Positions 9,772 to 16,999 of a DNA stretch of 50,714 nt are shown here, one piece after another. How positions within the stretch are numbered: position 1 is the stretch's first letter; the number at the start of each line of letters is the position of its first letter. The notes under the pieces were generated by a model. That model saw only the letters and a program-made list of their open reading frames with translations. It made no database searches and had not been told where the DNA came from. This DNA is from an uncultured Saprospiraceae bacterium. GTDB lineage: Bacteria; Bacteroidota; Bacteroidia; Chitinophagales; Saprospiraceae. Both the position numbers and the translations under genes were made by a program. The DNA lies in assembly GCA_938002665.1 (NCBI GenBank), contig CALLAE010000094.1:1-50714 (forward strand), in the 5' to 3' direction.

Positions 9772-10488
9772 ATGTCCCTTACAGCAATTATTATAGATGA
9801 TATGAATCTCGCTATAGCTAGTCTCAAAGCAGATATAGAAGATAGCTTCCCAGAAGTGAATATATTAGGAACTGCAGAAGGCGTCATGGAAGGGGCCAAG
9901 CTTATCAAGAAGCTAAAACCTCAACTACTCTTCCTAGATATTCATATGGGCGATGGTGATGGTTTCGACTTATTAGAAATTATCGAGGACGAAAAAGTCA
10001 TGGTTATTTTCACCACTGCTTCTAAAGAGCATGCGGTGAAAGCTTTTAGATTCAAAGCCCTAGATTACTTGCTTAAGCCAGTAGCAGCAGAGCAATTAGA
10101 GCAGGCTATATCTAAGGCAAAGGCAGCACTGCTAAAAACTCAAGTGTCCACTGACGATGCTGCCTTGGTTACTGGTACCATCGCGCTCAATACTCAAGAG
10201 GAAATCAGGATAGTAGAAATAGACCAGATAATAAGACTGGAAGCGATGGGGAATTATACCACTTTCTACTCAGCAGATGGCAATAAGATTTTGGTGACTA
10301 AGACCTTAAAAGAATTCGAAACATCTCTCCCTGCTAGTTTTATAAGAGTACATCAGTCTCATCTAGTCAACCGTGCTCAGATCAAAGCATATATAAAGAC
10401 AGAGGGTGGCTATCTCAGAATGAAGGATGGAAGTGATGTGCCTGTATCTACCAGGAAGAAAAGCTATGTGATGGATTTGTTGAAATAA
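9772..10488 (+). CDS. LytTR-family response regulator
   Basis: A 239-residue protein. ATG at 9772 is chosen because the receiver domain begins immediately (MSLTAIIIDD). The acidic pair is at residues 9-10, the phospho-acceptor is Asp56 in LLFLDIHMG, and the conserved Lys is in YLLKPV. Residues ~135-239 form a LytTR DNA-binding domain (IRLEAMGNYTTFY, FIRVHQSHLVN). It is presumably phosphorylated by the adjacent kinase and binds paired sites in promoters. Targets are not evident; the dyad at 8034-8051 is one candidate. Confidence 0.94.
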   Translation: MSLTAIIIDDMNLAIASLKADIEDSFPEVNILGTAEGVMEGAKLIKKLKPQLLFLDIHMGDGDGFDLLEIIEDEKVMVIFTTASKEHAVKAFRFKALDYLLKPVAAEQLEQAISKAKAALLKTQVSTDDAALVTGTIALNTQEEIRIVEIDQIIRLEAMGNYTTFYSADGNKILVTKTLKEFETSLPASFIRVHQSHLVNRAQIKAYIKTEGGYLRMKDGSDVPVSTRKKSYVMDLLK

Positions 10489-10505
10489 GAGAAGCGGGCA
10501 GAGGC

Positions 10506-11063
10506 TTACTTAGCTTTGCTGGTTGCTTTCTTTGTAGACTTTTTAGCAGCAGTTTTTTTTGCTGCGGGCTTCTTTGCAGCTATTTTTTTAACGGCAGTTT
10601 TTTTAGCGGCTGGTTTTGCTGCAGTGGTCTTTTTGTCAGCAGCGGCTTTTGTTGTTCTTTTCTTTCTTGTTTTCTTTGGCTTTGTAGGGTTAGCGGCTTC
10701 TTCTGCTTCTCTTTTTATTCGCGCCTCCTCTGCGAGCTTAGCTTTCACAACGGCTTGTTCAGCGACTGCTTTAACAAGATTTTTGTAATTAGCTTCGTAT
10801 TCTTCTTTCTTGACCGTTTTTAGAATACCGTTTTCGTTGTAGTCATCATCAGCTATTATAATTGCATTCGCTTTTTCTCTGGTCATCTTAATAAGAAAAT
10901 GCCTGTCTTCAGTTTCGTATGGTAAGGCACTGATAAGATGCTTTTTATGATTTTTAAAACTTATAAGGTTTTTTTCAAAGCCATAAGGGTGGCTGAGTTT
11001 GATAAGTTGCTTGAGCTCTTCCTCTAGTTTTTCGAATTCTGTAATGACCCTTGGTTTGCTCAT
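10506..11063 (-). CDS. Histone H1-like protein with lysine/alanine-rich tail
   Basis: A 185-residue protein. Residues 1 to about 120 form a folded, mixed-charge part starting MSKPRVITEFEKLEEELKQ, with a short acidic patch (ADDDYNENG). Residues ~130-185 are almost only Lys, Ala and Thr in AAKK-type units, like the tails of histone H1 and bacterial Hc1-type proteins. Such tails bind nucleic acid non-specifically. I recognise the layout from Bacteroidota proteins but know no characterised function. A nucleoid or RNA-binding role is inferred from composition only. It converges on the LytTR gene with 17 bp between stops. Confidence 0.8.
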   Translation of the reverse strand: MSKPRVITEFEKLEEELKQLIKLSHPYGFEKNLISFKNHKKHLISALPYETEDRHFLIKMTREKANAIIIADDDYNENGILKTVKKEEYEANYKNLVKAVAEQAVVKAKLAEEARIKREAEEAANPTKPKKTRKKRTTKAAADKKTTAAKPAAKKTAVKKIAAKKPAAKKTAAKKSTKKATSKAK

Positions 11064-11421
11064 GGATTATTGTAGTAACGGGTAATAATTTGCATTAATA
11101 AAGTAAAAAATTGCTAGTATTTAATAGTGCGGTAAATAAAGCGAAATATTCCTAATAATAAGAATAAACAGATAGTATTTTTAGGAATACGTAGATAAGT
11201 AGTTATAAAGCTACTATGCAGTTTTTAGTTCTTGATATGCAGAAGGCTGTATCTGTTAAGAACTATTGATTAAGTGGTCAAGATATTTTCACGAGACCTA
11301 AATTCAAGATATCTATCTATTCTTTCCAAGAAACAATGAAGTTTGCCACTGCTTCAATTTGATTTTAAACCACAACAGCTATCTGAATTCGGTACAACAA
11401 ATAAACGCTATCGATTTACTA
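11064..11421. other. AT-rich gap with two short inverted repeats, no gene seen
   Basis: No convincing reading frame. Two inverted repeats are visible: ATTCCTAA/TTAGGAAT between about 11148 and 11188, and AGTTCTT/AAGAACT between about 11226 and 11264. They could be leader or terminator structures of the flanking minus-strand genes. No recognised RNA family. Confidence 0.4.
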
Positions 11422-11904
11422 CTATTTCATTTTTCTGACATAGTCGTGAATAGCCTGTGCATACTTTTGGTCAAAGACTTTCTTATCTGCTAGGTACTGC
11501 TTCTGCATTTGCTTTAGCACTTTACTAGGTACTCTACTGACATCTAGTCTGTACTCATTGATGATGTTTTCTATGCCTTTAGCAGCTTGCTTACGCGGTT
11601 TTTCTTCTACTGACCTAAGGATGTCTTTAAAAACAGACTTAGGAGCAGTTTTGACATTCGGGTCTTGCTTATTTTGGTTTTTAACACCTTCTATTTCTTT
11701 TCTTATTAGGTCTAGAATACTGTTAGGGGATTTTCCTTTTGCAGCTCTGTTGGATCGGTTTTTATTGTCTAGATCTCTAAGTTTGTCTTTTAGTAAGTCG
11801 AAAACATTAGCATCTGCAGTTCTTGTATTAGGATCGTTTCTGTTTTGATTTTGCACATCACCTATTGTTTTCAGGAGGATGTCTATGATGTTTTTCTTTG
11901 CCAT
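11422..11904 (-). CDS. Small basic protein built of an internal duplication, unknown function
   Basis: A 160-residue basic protein that I do not recognise. Two copies of a ~45-residue unit can be aligned: IIDILLKTIGDVQNQNRNDP then VFDLLKDKL in the first, and ILDLIRKEIEGVKNQNKQDP then VFKDILRSV in the second. Each has an amphipathic helix, a conserved Q/K-NQN..DPN..T linker and a second helix. The last third (INEYRLDVSRVPSKVLKQMQ) is a separate helical part. No signal peptide or membrane segment, so probably cytoplasmic. Tandem helical repeats suggest a scaffold or nucleic-acid-binding role, which is inference. Confidence 0.7.
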   Translation of the reverse strand: MAKKNIIDILLKTIGDVQNQNRNDPNTRTADANVFDLLKDKLRDLDNKNRSNRAAKGKSPNSILDLIRKEIEGVKNQNKQDPNVKTAPKSVFKDILRSVEEKPRKQAAKGIENIINEYRLDVSRVPSKVLKQMQKQYLADKKVFDQKYAQAIHDYVRKMK

Positions 11905-12007
11905 TTTTAGGTAAGTTGAAGTGAGAGAAAGTTGATTAAGACGTAAGTTAATTTTTCAGAGTCAGACTAAGAAGATTATCCAGGATATTAACAGTCAGGG
12001 TATTTAG

Positions 12008-12047
12008 AAAAGAAAAGCCTAACTCAGAGTTATCTGAATTAGGCTTT
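12008..12047 (-). terminator. Rho-independent terminator of tRNA-Val
   Basis: The stem AAAGCCTAA/TTAGGCTTT (12014-12047) contains an inner TCAGA/TCTGA extension, followed on the minus strand by TTTTCTTTTC. It starts at the encoded CCA end of the tRNA. Confidence 0.8.
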
Positions 12048-12124
12048 GGTGGGTGATGAGAGACTCGAACTCCCGACCCCCTCGGTGTAAGCGAGGTGCT
12101 CTGAACCAACTGAGCTAATCACCC
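12047..12124 (-). tRNA. tRNA-Val (anticodon UAC), CCA encoded
   Basis: The minus strand folds as a full cloverleaf: acceptor GGGTGAT/ATCACCC, D stem GCTC/GAGC, anticodon stem CCTCG/CGAGG with loop CTTACAC (anticodon TAC), T stem GGGAG/CTCTC around TTCGAGT, discriminator A, and encoded CCA at 12047-12049. A promoter lies upstream and a terminator directly downstream, so it is a single-gene transcript. Confidence 0.97.
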
Positions 12125-12150
12125 TGGTAAAGCTTCCTTCGAAGCGAGTG

Positions 12151-12182
12151 CAAATATATATGCCCCCCGCACTACTTGCAAA
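12151..12182 (-). promoter_or_regulatory. Bacteroidota-type promoter of tRNA-Val
   Basis: On the minus strand TTTG (12179-12182), a 20-bp spacer, then TATATTTG (12151-12158). This matches the Bacteroidota primary sigma consensus TTTG-N19-21-TAnnTTTG. The -7 box lies 26 bp upstream of the mature tRNA 5' end. Confidence 0.85.
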
Positions 12183-12220
12183 TTATACTCCAAATTTTAT
12201 TATCTAGTTATTTTAGCCGA

Positions 12221-12793
12221 ATGAAAGAAGAAAATCCATGGAAAACACTGAAAACCAGTCAGATATACGATAATGCTTGGATTACGGTGTGGCATGATGA
12301 GGTCCTGACACCAGGAGGCTCTAACGGAATCTATGGTCATGTGCATTTCAAAAACTTGGCTGTAGGAGTTATTCCTCTTGATGAAGAGAACAATACCTGG
12401 ATAGTCGGACAGTATAGATACCCATCAGATGTCTATAGTTGGGAAATACCCGAAGGGGGCTGTCTCGAAGGCGCTGACCCCCTAGAAGGCATCCAGCGAG
12501 AGCTAAAGGAGGAGACAGGCATCCAGGCAAGAGACTGGACAAAAATAATGGAGCTGCATACTTCTAATTCTGTCTGTGATGAAGTAGCCTATCTGTATCT
12601 AGCCAGAGGATTGACCTTTGGAGCAGCAGAGCCAGAGGACACGGAAGACCTGCAGCTCAGGAAGTTGCCTTTTGCAGAGCTTGTGGGAATGGTACATGAA
12701 GGCATAGTCACTGATGCTATGTCTGTAGCGGCCATTCTAAAAGTAGATTGGTTACTTAATCGATCCCAAAATTCTGGAGATGCTGAACTCTAA
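12221..12793 (+). CDS. NUDIX hydrolase, ADP-sugar pyrophosphatase-like
   Basis: A 190-residue protein. ATG at 12221 (MKEENPWKTLK) is chosen over an in-frame ATG 45 bp upstream, which would add an unrelated hydrophobic leader. The NUDIX box is GGCLEGADPLEGIQRELKEE-TGI. The metal-binding REL.EE core is intact, but the Glu at box position 7 is Ala. The IVGQYRYP...WEIPEGG stretch ahead of the box is typical of ADP-ribose/ADP-sugar pyrophosphatases. It probably hydrolyses a nucleoside diphosphate linked to another moiety in the cytosol. It overlaps the DNA glycosylase gene by 14 bp. Confidence 0.9.
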   Translation: MKEENPWKTLKTSQIYDNAWITVWHDEVLTPGGSNGIYGHVHFKNLAVGVIPLDEENNTWIVGQYRYPSDVYSWEIPEGGCLEGADPLEGIQRELKEETGIQARDWTKIMELHTSNSVCDEVAYLYLARGLTFGAAEPEDTEDLQLRKLPFAELVGMVHEGIVTDAMSVAAILKVDWLLNRSQNSGDAEL

Positions 12794-13391
12794 ACCAGCA
12801 CTCAAGAAACTCCGACAAGATCCATTAATGAAAATGGTCATCAAGGAGGTAGCGTATTTACAACTAGAAAGATCAGGCAATGTCTTCAATGAATTAGTTA
12901 AGAACATTGCTTACCAACAGATTTCCTACAAAGCAGCAGATACTATTTATGGCCGCTTTCTAAAATTAGTAGGCGGAGTATTTTTTAGTCCTGATGAATT
13001 ATTGATTCTAGATCAAGAGGAAATAAGGAACATAGGATTTTCGAGACAGAAAGCTGCTTACGTTCTTAATATTGCTCGTTTTTTTAAGGAGAGGGACTTA
13101 TTCACCTTTGAGTGGGCTCAATTGTCAGACAATGAAATCATAAAGTTGCTCACTAAAATAAAAGGAGTCGGAGAGTGGACAGTGCAGATGGTGCTCATCT
13201 TTGAGTTGGAAAGACCAGATGTATTTCCTGAAAAGGACTTAGGTATTCAGCAAGCGATGATGGGTATCTACGATTTTCGTTTAGAAAAAAAAGCCTTGCT
13301 AGAGCGCATGAGAGAAATTTCTGTTACATGGACACCTCATAGAACCTTGGCTACTTTGTATCTTTGGGCTTGGAAAAGAAAGAATCCTTAG
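12780..13391 (+). CDS. AlkA-like DNA-3-methyladenine glycosylase (HhH-GPD)
   Basis: A 203-residue cytoplasmic base-excision-repair enzyme. NIAYQQISYKAA matches the AlkA/MAG segment, KIKGVGEWTVQM is the helix-hairpin-helix, and FPEKDLGIQ carries catalytic Asp153. It lacks the N-terminal AlkA domain, as many short bacterial forms do. It presumably removes alkylated purines. The start lies inside the end of the NUDIX gene, which suggests coupled translation. Pairing with a NUDIX enzyme hints at nucleotide-damage handling, which is inference. Confidence 0.9.
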   Translation: MLNSKPALKKLRQDPLMKMVIKEVAYLQLERSGNVFNELVKNIAYQQISYKAADTIYGRFLKLVGGVFFSPDELLILDQEEIRNIGFSRQKAAYVLNIARFFKERDLFTFEWAQLSDNEIIKLLTKIKGVGEWTVQMVLIFELERPDVFPEKDLGIQQAMMGIYDFRLEKKALLERMREISVTWTPHRTLATLYLWAWKRKNP

Positions 13392-13406
13392 AAACACAAG
13401 CTAACA

Positions 13407-14345
13407 TTGATAAAGGCGAACAGAATAATAGGCCACTATGAAGGACAAGAAGAAGGCCCTCTTTTTATCTGTCTAGGTGCCATGCATGGAAACGAACCTG
13501 CAGGTGTGCGGGCTATAGAGTTGGTCGTAAAGATGCTGGAGGTGGAGCCTATCAGAAATCCACACTTTCGCTACCGAGGAAACTTTGTAGGTCTGGTAGG
13601 AAACCTTAAGGCCTATGAGGAGGGCAAGCGCTACTTAGATAAAGATCTGAATAGAAGTTTCGATGCTGATAAATTATCTTTCCTAGAGACTCAGGACCCT
13701 CAAGAGCTGGACAATGAGGATAGAGAATTTTTAGAATTGGATAGGGAGGTAAGAGTGCTGATCGCACAATACCAGCCATCTAAAGTTATACTTTTAGATC
13801 TGCACACAACTTCTTCTCATGGCGGCATATTTACTATCTGTAGAGAGCGGGAGGAGGATATAGAACTGGGAGCCGCGATGCATGCGCCTATTGTCCTAGG
13901 TATGCTCAGTGGACTGAAAGGCACGACGCTACATTATTTCACAACCGAGAATATGGGAGTAGAAACTATCCCTATCACCTTTGAGTCAGGTCAGCATGTG
14001 GAAGGACTTTCTGTAACTAGAGCGGTAGCTGGTATTATCAATTGTATGAAAGCCATAGACTCTGTGGATTCTGATGTTGTAGAAAATCACCATGAGGAAA
14101 TTCTAATAAAGTACTCAGAAAGCTTACCTCGTGTCACAAGACTGATAGAGCGGCATGCTATAGCAGAGAATGATGCGTTTGTCATGAAACCGGGTTTTCT
14201 TAATTTCCAGTCAGTGGCAAAAGGAGAAGTGGTTGCTACTGATAAGAATGGCCCAGTCACAGTGTCCGAGAATGGCAGATTACTGATGCCGCTGTATCAG
14301 TTGCAGGGGGAAGATGGATTTTTCTTAGTAAAAGAAGTAACATGA
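13407..14345 (+). CDS. Succinylglutamate desuccinylase/aspartoacylase-family zinc hydrolase
   Basis: A 312-residue protein. The start is TTG at 13407; no in-frame ATG fits the N-terminal beta strand. Zinc ligands are visible as GAMHGNEPAG (His27, Glu30) and LLDLHTTSS (His133), with catalytic Glu likely in TFESGQH. The C-terminal beta-rich domain is typical of M14-related AstE/AspA enzymes. The amide substrate is unknown: N-acyl amino acids are typical, but arginine catabolism genes are not nearby. It is followed by a gene overlapping by ATGA. Confidence 0.85.
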   Translation: MIKANRIIGHYEGQEEGPLFICLGAMHGNEPAGVRAIELVVKMLEVEPIRNPHFRYRGNFVGLVGNLKAYEEGKRYLDKDLNRSFDADKLSFLETQDPQELDNEDREFLELDREVRVLIAQYQPSKVILLDLHTTSSHGGIFTICREREEDIELGAAMHAPIVLGMLSGLKGTTLHYFTTENMGVETIPITFESGQHVEGLSVTRAVAGIINCMKAIDSVDSDVVENHHEEILIKYSESLPRVTRLIERHAIAENDAFVMKPGFLNFQSVAKGEVVATDKNGPVTVSENGRLLMPLYQLQGEDGFFLVKEVT

Positions 14346-14791
14346 TAACAGAAGAAGATATAGAAGAGGTCATAGCCTTATTTGAGTCAGAAGATTTTGA
14401 AGACAGCTTTGCAAGCGAGGAAGAACTGTATTGGAACTATCTGAATTCTGACAGTTTCAAAGGTTTATCTAGTGCAGAACATCAGATGTTGTTCTTTATT
14501 AATTCTGTCATCTATCATTCTTGTAAAGATCTGTTATCAGATGCATACGAGTTTGACATAGAGGAATACCAGACTTATGAAGAGGATAACTGGGCTATCA
14601 GGGAAGACACTAAAAAGTGGGGAGACACCTTAGACCTATATTTCGAGGACTACTCACAGGAAGATCTTCTGGCCTTTGTAGAAGACATGTTAGCACAGGA
14701 TGAGGATGAAGCTGAGTTATCGGATCTGGGTAGAGAAGTTATTTTCATCACTGCTAAAAGCTATATTGATTTCTTTGTTGGAGATGACTAA
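14342..14791 (+). CDS. Highly acidic hypothetical protein
   Basis: A 149-residue protein that I do not recognise. It is extremely rich in Asp and Glu (MITEEDIEEVIALFESEDFE at the start, LAQDEDEAELSDLG near the end), aromatic in the middle, and has no signal peptide or membrane segment. Its start overlaps the upstream stop as ATGA, so it is translated with the aspartoacylase-like enzyme and may partner it. Acidic charge could also suit a DNA mimic, but nothing specific supports that. Confidence 0.75.
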   Translation: MITEEDIEEVIALFESEDFEDSFASEEELYWNYLNSDSFKGLSSAEHQMLFFINSVIYHSCKDLLSDAYEFDIEEYQTYEEDNWAIREDTKKWGDTLDLYFEDYSQEDLLAFVEDMLAQDEDEAELSDLGREVIFITAKSYIDFFVGDD

Positions 14792-14868
14792 GTTACTCAG
14801 AAACACAACAAAGAAGTCAAGTCTTACGTCTATGTAGTACTTATCTTCCAAATTCAAAAAAAGAAGAA

Positions 14869-15477
14869 ATGAAGATGTCTAAAGTAATGCTGATACTATT
14901 TTGTTTAGGACCTGTCATGATTTATGCTCAGCGATATGAACTCGGACTGAGAGGAGGTGCTAACTTCGATTATTCTTCGATACAGATTGCCACTTCTGGC
15001 GGAAGTTTTTCTGAAGTATCTGATACCAGAACAGGTTTTCTTTTTGGTGCCTACACAGAAATTAAGGCAGGCCTCATCAGTATCCAACCAGAAGTCTATT
15101 ATTCTGTACAAGGTACTGATGTTACCCTAGATGGTGTAAAAGGAGCCATCAAGACGAATTACCTACAAGTGCCCATCTTAGCTAAGCTCAATTTTCTTAG
15201 GTTTTTCAATGTGCATCTCGGACCTCAGTATGGCATTTTACTCTCTAGTAACAGTGATATAGGTGGGGTCGTTTCAGACCTAAAGAGCCAAACCAAAAGT
15301 GGAGATTTTTCTGTACTTGCAGGAATAGGAATCAAGCTTCCCGCACGTCTCCATGCTAATCTCCGTTATGTCAAAGGTTATACTGAAATGGTAGATGGTG
15401 TTAGAGACACTGGCTTGCAATCCCTCAAGAATGCCATGCTACAAGTTACGGTGGGCTACGCCTTTGTGGGAAGGTAA
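14869..15477 (+). CDS. PorT-family outer membrane beta-barrel protein
   Basis: A 202-residue protein with signal peptide (MKMSKVMLILFCLGPVMIYAQ) then alternating beta strands: YELGLRGGANFDYSS, GFLFGAYTEIK, IQPEVYYSVQG, TNYLQVPILAKLNF, FNVHLGPQYGILL and a C-terminal aromatic strand ending VGYAFVGR. This is the opacity/PorT-like outer membrane barrel of Bacteroidota (PF13568 type). The role is probably structural or in secretion, not defined. It lies 77 bp after the acidic gene with AAGAAGAA before the ATG. Confidence 0.88.
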   Translation: MKMSKVMLILFCLGPVMIYAQRYELGLRGGANFDYSSIQIATSGGSFSEVSDTRTGFLFGAYTEIKAGLISIQPEVYYSVQGTDVTLDGVKGAIKTNYLQVPILAKLNFLRFFNVHLGPQYGILLSSNSDIGGVVSDLKSQTKSGDFSVLAGIGIKLPARLHANLRYVKGYTEMVDGVRDTGLQSLKNAMLQVTVGYAFVGR

Positions 15478-15499
15478 ATTTCTTTTCTCCTAGAACCCA

Positions 15500-15534
15500 A
15501 ATAAAAAAGGGAGACCATATATTACGCAGTCTCC
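15500..15534 (-). terminator. Minus-strand terminator downstream of the Abi gene
   Basis: The stem GGAGAC/GTCTCC (15510-15534) is followed on the minus strand by CCTTTTTTAT. It ends minus-strand transcription about 90 bp after the Abi stop. The plus-strand side lacks a T-run, so it is weak for the barrel gene. Confidence 0.6.
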
Positions 15535-15568
15535 AGTTATTCTAATGGAAGTTATAGCCTAACTAAGC

Positions 15569-15636
15569 TTATTGTTTAGTCAGGATCACTACCGTTTCTG
15601 TAGCGACTTGACTCGGACTGGAAACTAGCTCCATAA
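15569..15636 (-). pseudogene. Possible 3' remnant of a host gene
   Basis: In a frame different from the Abi gene, the minus strand reads NPALMELVSSPSQVATETVV then ILTKQ and a TAA stop (15569-15571), about 35 bp before a terminator. It looks like the natural C-terminus of a chromosomal protein. With about 22 codons, chance cannot be excluded. Confidence 0.3.
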
Positions 15637-16557
15637 GGGCTGGGTTTCCCAATTAGGTGGAAAGTTCATTGCACCAATATTGATGGTCGGGAAATCAGTA
15701 AAAAGTGTTGTTAGTTTAGCCTTGAAAGTATTAATAGGATTTATTGTTTGTAGGAAGTATGCAATTATTGAAATAGGCATATATAATCTTTTGATATGAA
15801 TACCTGTTGTGTTAATCCAATCTTTAGAAGGAAATGGATATGCTCTTCTTGACCTTGGATTCACTAATCTTGGTTTTTGAGGTGAAATTTGCAACTCTTT
15901 GTTCCAAAGTCTTGAATGATGTGCACAAACATTTCGGATATATGCTAAAGAGTGAATCCAACTTTCAAATTGATTTTCATTTAAACCATAAAAGTTAGCG
16001 ATATTTCTTTTGTGATTTGATGGTTTCAAATTACTGTAAATCATAGATATAGTACCGAATGAACTGACTTCAAAACTTATCCAACTTGGAGGTAAGGAAT
16101 TGCTATATTTTACTTTAAAATCTTTTATAAAATCCTCGTCACTTCGATTGACTTCAGAATTAATCTTTCCTAATGTCCTACCAAATTTAACGACATTCTT
16201 GAAGTTTGAAGAATCACAAAACCAATATGGACCAATCCCATGAGCTAAAATATAAATCATTTTAGCTCTAATAGAAATTTCAATTTTCTCTAATTCAGCA
16301 AGAATTAATGACCTTAATTTTCTGTCAAAACAATACATTTTAAATGCCTCATCAAACGTAGAGTTAGGTTTAAATTGATGTGCATTTTTGGGCGTATCTA
16401 AAAGAGGATACCAGTAACCGCTTAATCTATAGTAGCTAAGTTGTTCGAGAAGATGTACTGCTTTTGCATCGTTCGCAGTATTTAAGCCTCTTGCTTTTAA
16501 TCGGGCTAATTGATCAGAATAACTAAGAGGGGGCTTGGTGTAGGGTACTTTAGCCAT
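15625..16557 (-). CDS. AbiF/AbiD-like HEPN abortive-infection protein (Abi_2 family)
   Basis: A 310-residue protein. ATG at 16557 (MAKVPYTKPPL) is preferred; a form from 16605 would add a leader inside the upstream T-tract. Abi_2 hallmarks are KPPLSYSDQLARLKARGL at the N-terminus, LLEQLSYYRLSGYWYPL, and the HEPN RNase motif RNVCAHHSRLWN with Arg208 and His213 (R-x4-H). The C-terminus NFPPNWETQPLWS is usual for the family. Such proteins are thought to cleave RNA upon phage infection and cause growth arrest. The gene stands alone among decayed mobile DNA. Its leader contains a strong hairpin with T-tract (16580-16632). Confidence 0.88.
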   Translation of the reverse strand: MAKVPYTKPPLSYSDQLARLKARGLNTANDAKAVHLLEQLSYYRLSGYWYPLLDTPKNAHQFKPNSTFDEAFKMYCFDRKLRSLILAELEKIEISIRAKMIYILAHGIGPYWFCDSSNFKNVVKFGRTLGKINSEVNRSDEDFIKDFKVKYSNSLPPSWISFEVSSFGTISMIYSNLKPSNHKRNIANFYGLNENQFESWIHSLAYIRNVCAHHSRLWNKELQISPQKPRLVNPRSRRAYPFPSKDWINTTGIHIKRLYMPISIIAYFLQTINPINTFKAKLTTLFTDFPTINIGAMNFPPNWETQPLWS

Positions 16558-16579
16558 AAAAAAGAACCTAACTTTAAGA

Positions 16580-16632
16580 GCAAAAAGAAAGCCTTCCCTG
16601 AGCACGCTGATCTAACGAGAAGCGGGGAAGGC
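16580..16632 (-). ncRNA. Hairpin plus T-tract leader RNA upstream of the Abi gene (putative small RNA or attenuator)
   Basis: On the minus strand GCCTTCCC (16625-16632) pairs perfectly with GGGAAGGC (16591-16598). Inside, CGCT and AGCG form a second stem. TTTCTTTTTG follows directly at 16581-16590. This is a terminator-like structure 20-25 bp before the Abi ATG. Together with the -7-like box at 16643-16650 it would yield an RNA of about 55 nt that stops before the toxin. No homology search was possible. Confidence 0.5.
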
Positions 16633-16642
16633 ACGTTAATAG

Positions 16643-16650
16643 CAAATATA
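16643..16650 (-). promoter_or_regulatory. Putative -7 box for the Abi leader
   Basis: TATATTTG on the minus strand matches the TAnnTTTG consensus, about 10 bp before the leader hairpin. No TTG is found 19-21 bp upstream, so the promoter would be weak or activated. Confidence 0.4.
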
Positions 16651-16689
16651 TAAAATATTTTTTTATAATGTATTCTATGGTGTACCCTA

Positions 16690-16757
16690 TTTGCACGATT
16701 GCAAATCTTACCACTTGGAAAGTTTTTGTAATAAATCTTACCATAACGTAAGATTTA
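16690..16757. promoter_or_regulatory. Cluster of palindromes between the Abi gene and a plus-strand reading frame
   Basis: TTTGCA-CGAT-TGCAAA (16690-16705) is followed by a half-site AAATCTTACC (16703-16712) and a perfect 10-bp inverted repeat TAAATCTTAC/GTAAGATTTA (16732-16757, 6-bp centre). The last ends 6 bp before the ATG at 16764. The layout fits operator or recombinase arm sites. Confidence 0.5.
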
Positions 16758-16763
16758 CACCTA

Positions 16764-16994
16764 ATGGCAGATATTTATCAAACTATCAAAAAGGGGAATG
16801 ACCCAAAATCCAGAGCTAATTGGATTCCTTTAAACGACAAAATGGTGAACCAGTTAGATGAGTTCATTATTAATCAGAAGGAGATACAAGCCTTACTTTC
16901 TGAAAAAAGAATCAAGCAGTCCAATAATGACATTACCTATAGAATGCTTAAAGCACTTTGGTTATTTGAAAATGAAAGTGTTACCAGGGCATGA
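16764..16994 (+). CDS. Small hypothetical protein, possibly a fragment
   Basis: A 76-residue reading frame starting MADIYQTIKKGNDPKSRANW. I do not recognise it. It has no signal peptide or membrane segment. Its only support is the strong palindrome just upstream and the fact that a second frame with recombinase-like sequence begins where it ends. It may be the N-terminal piece of a decayed gene; frames switch near 16980. No Shine-Dalgarno is visible. Confidence 0.35.
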   Translation: MADIYQTIKKGNDPKSRANWIPLNDKMVNQLDEFIINQKEIQALLSEKRIKQSNNDITYRMLKALWLFENESVTRA

Positions 16995-16999
16995 TGCAG

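Noticed and set aside
10516-10788. A 90-residue plus-strand hydrophobic reading frame.
   Set aside because: It is the antisense shadow of the Lys/Ala-rich tail of the histone-like protein.
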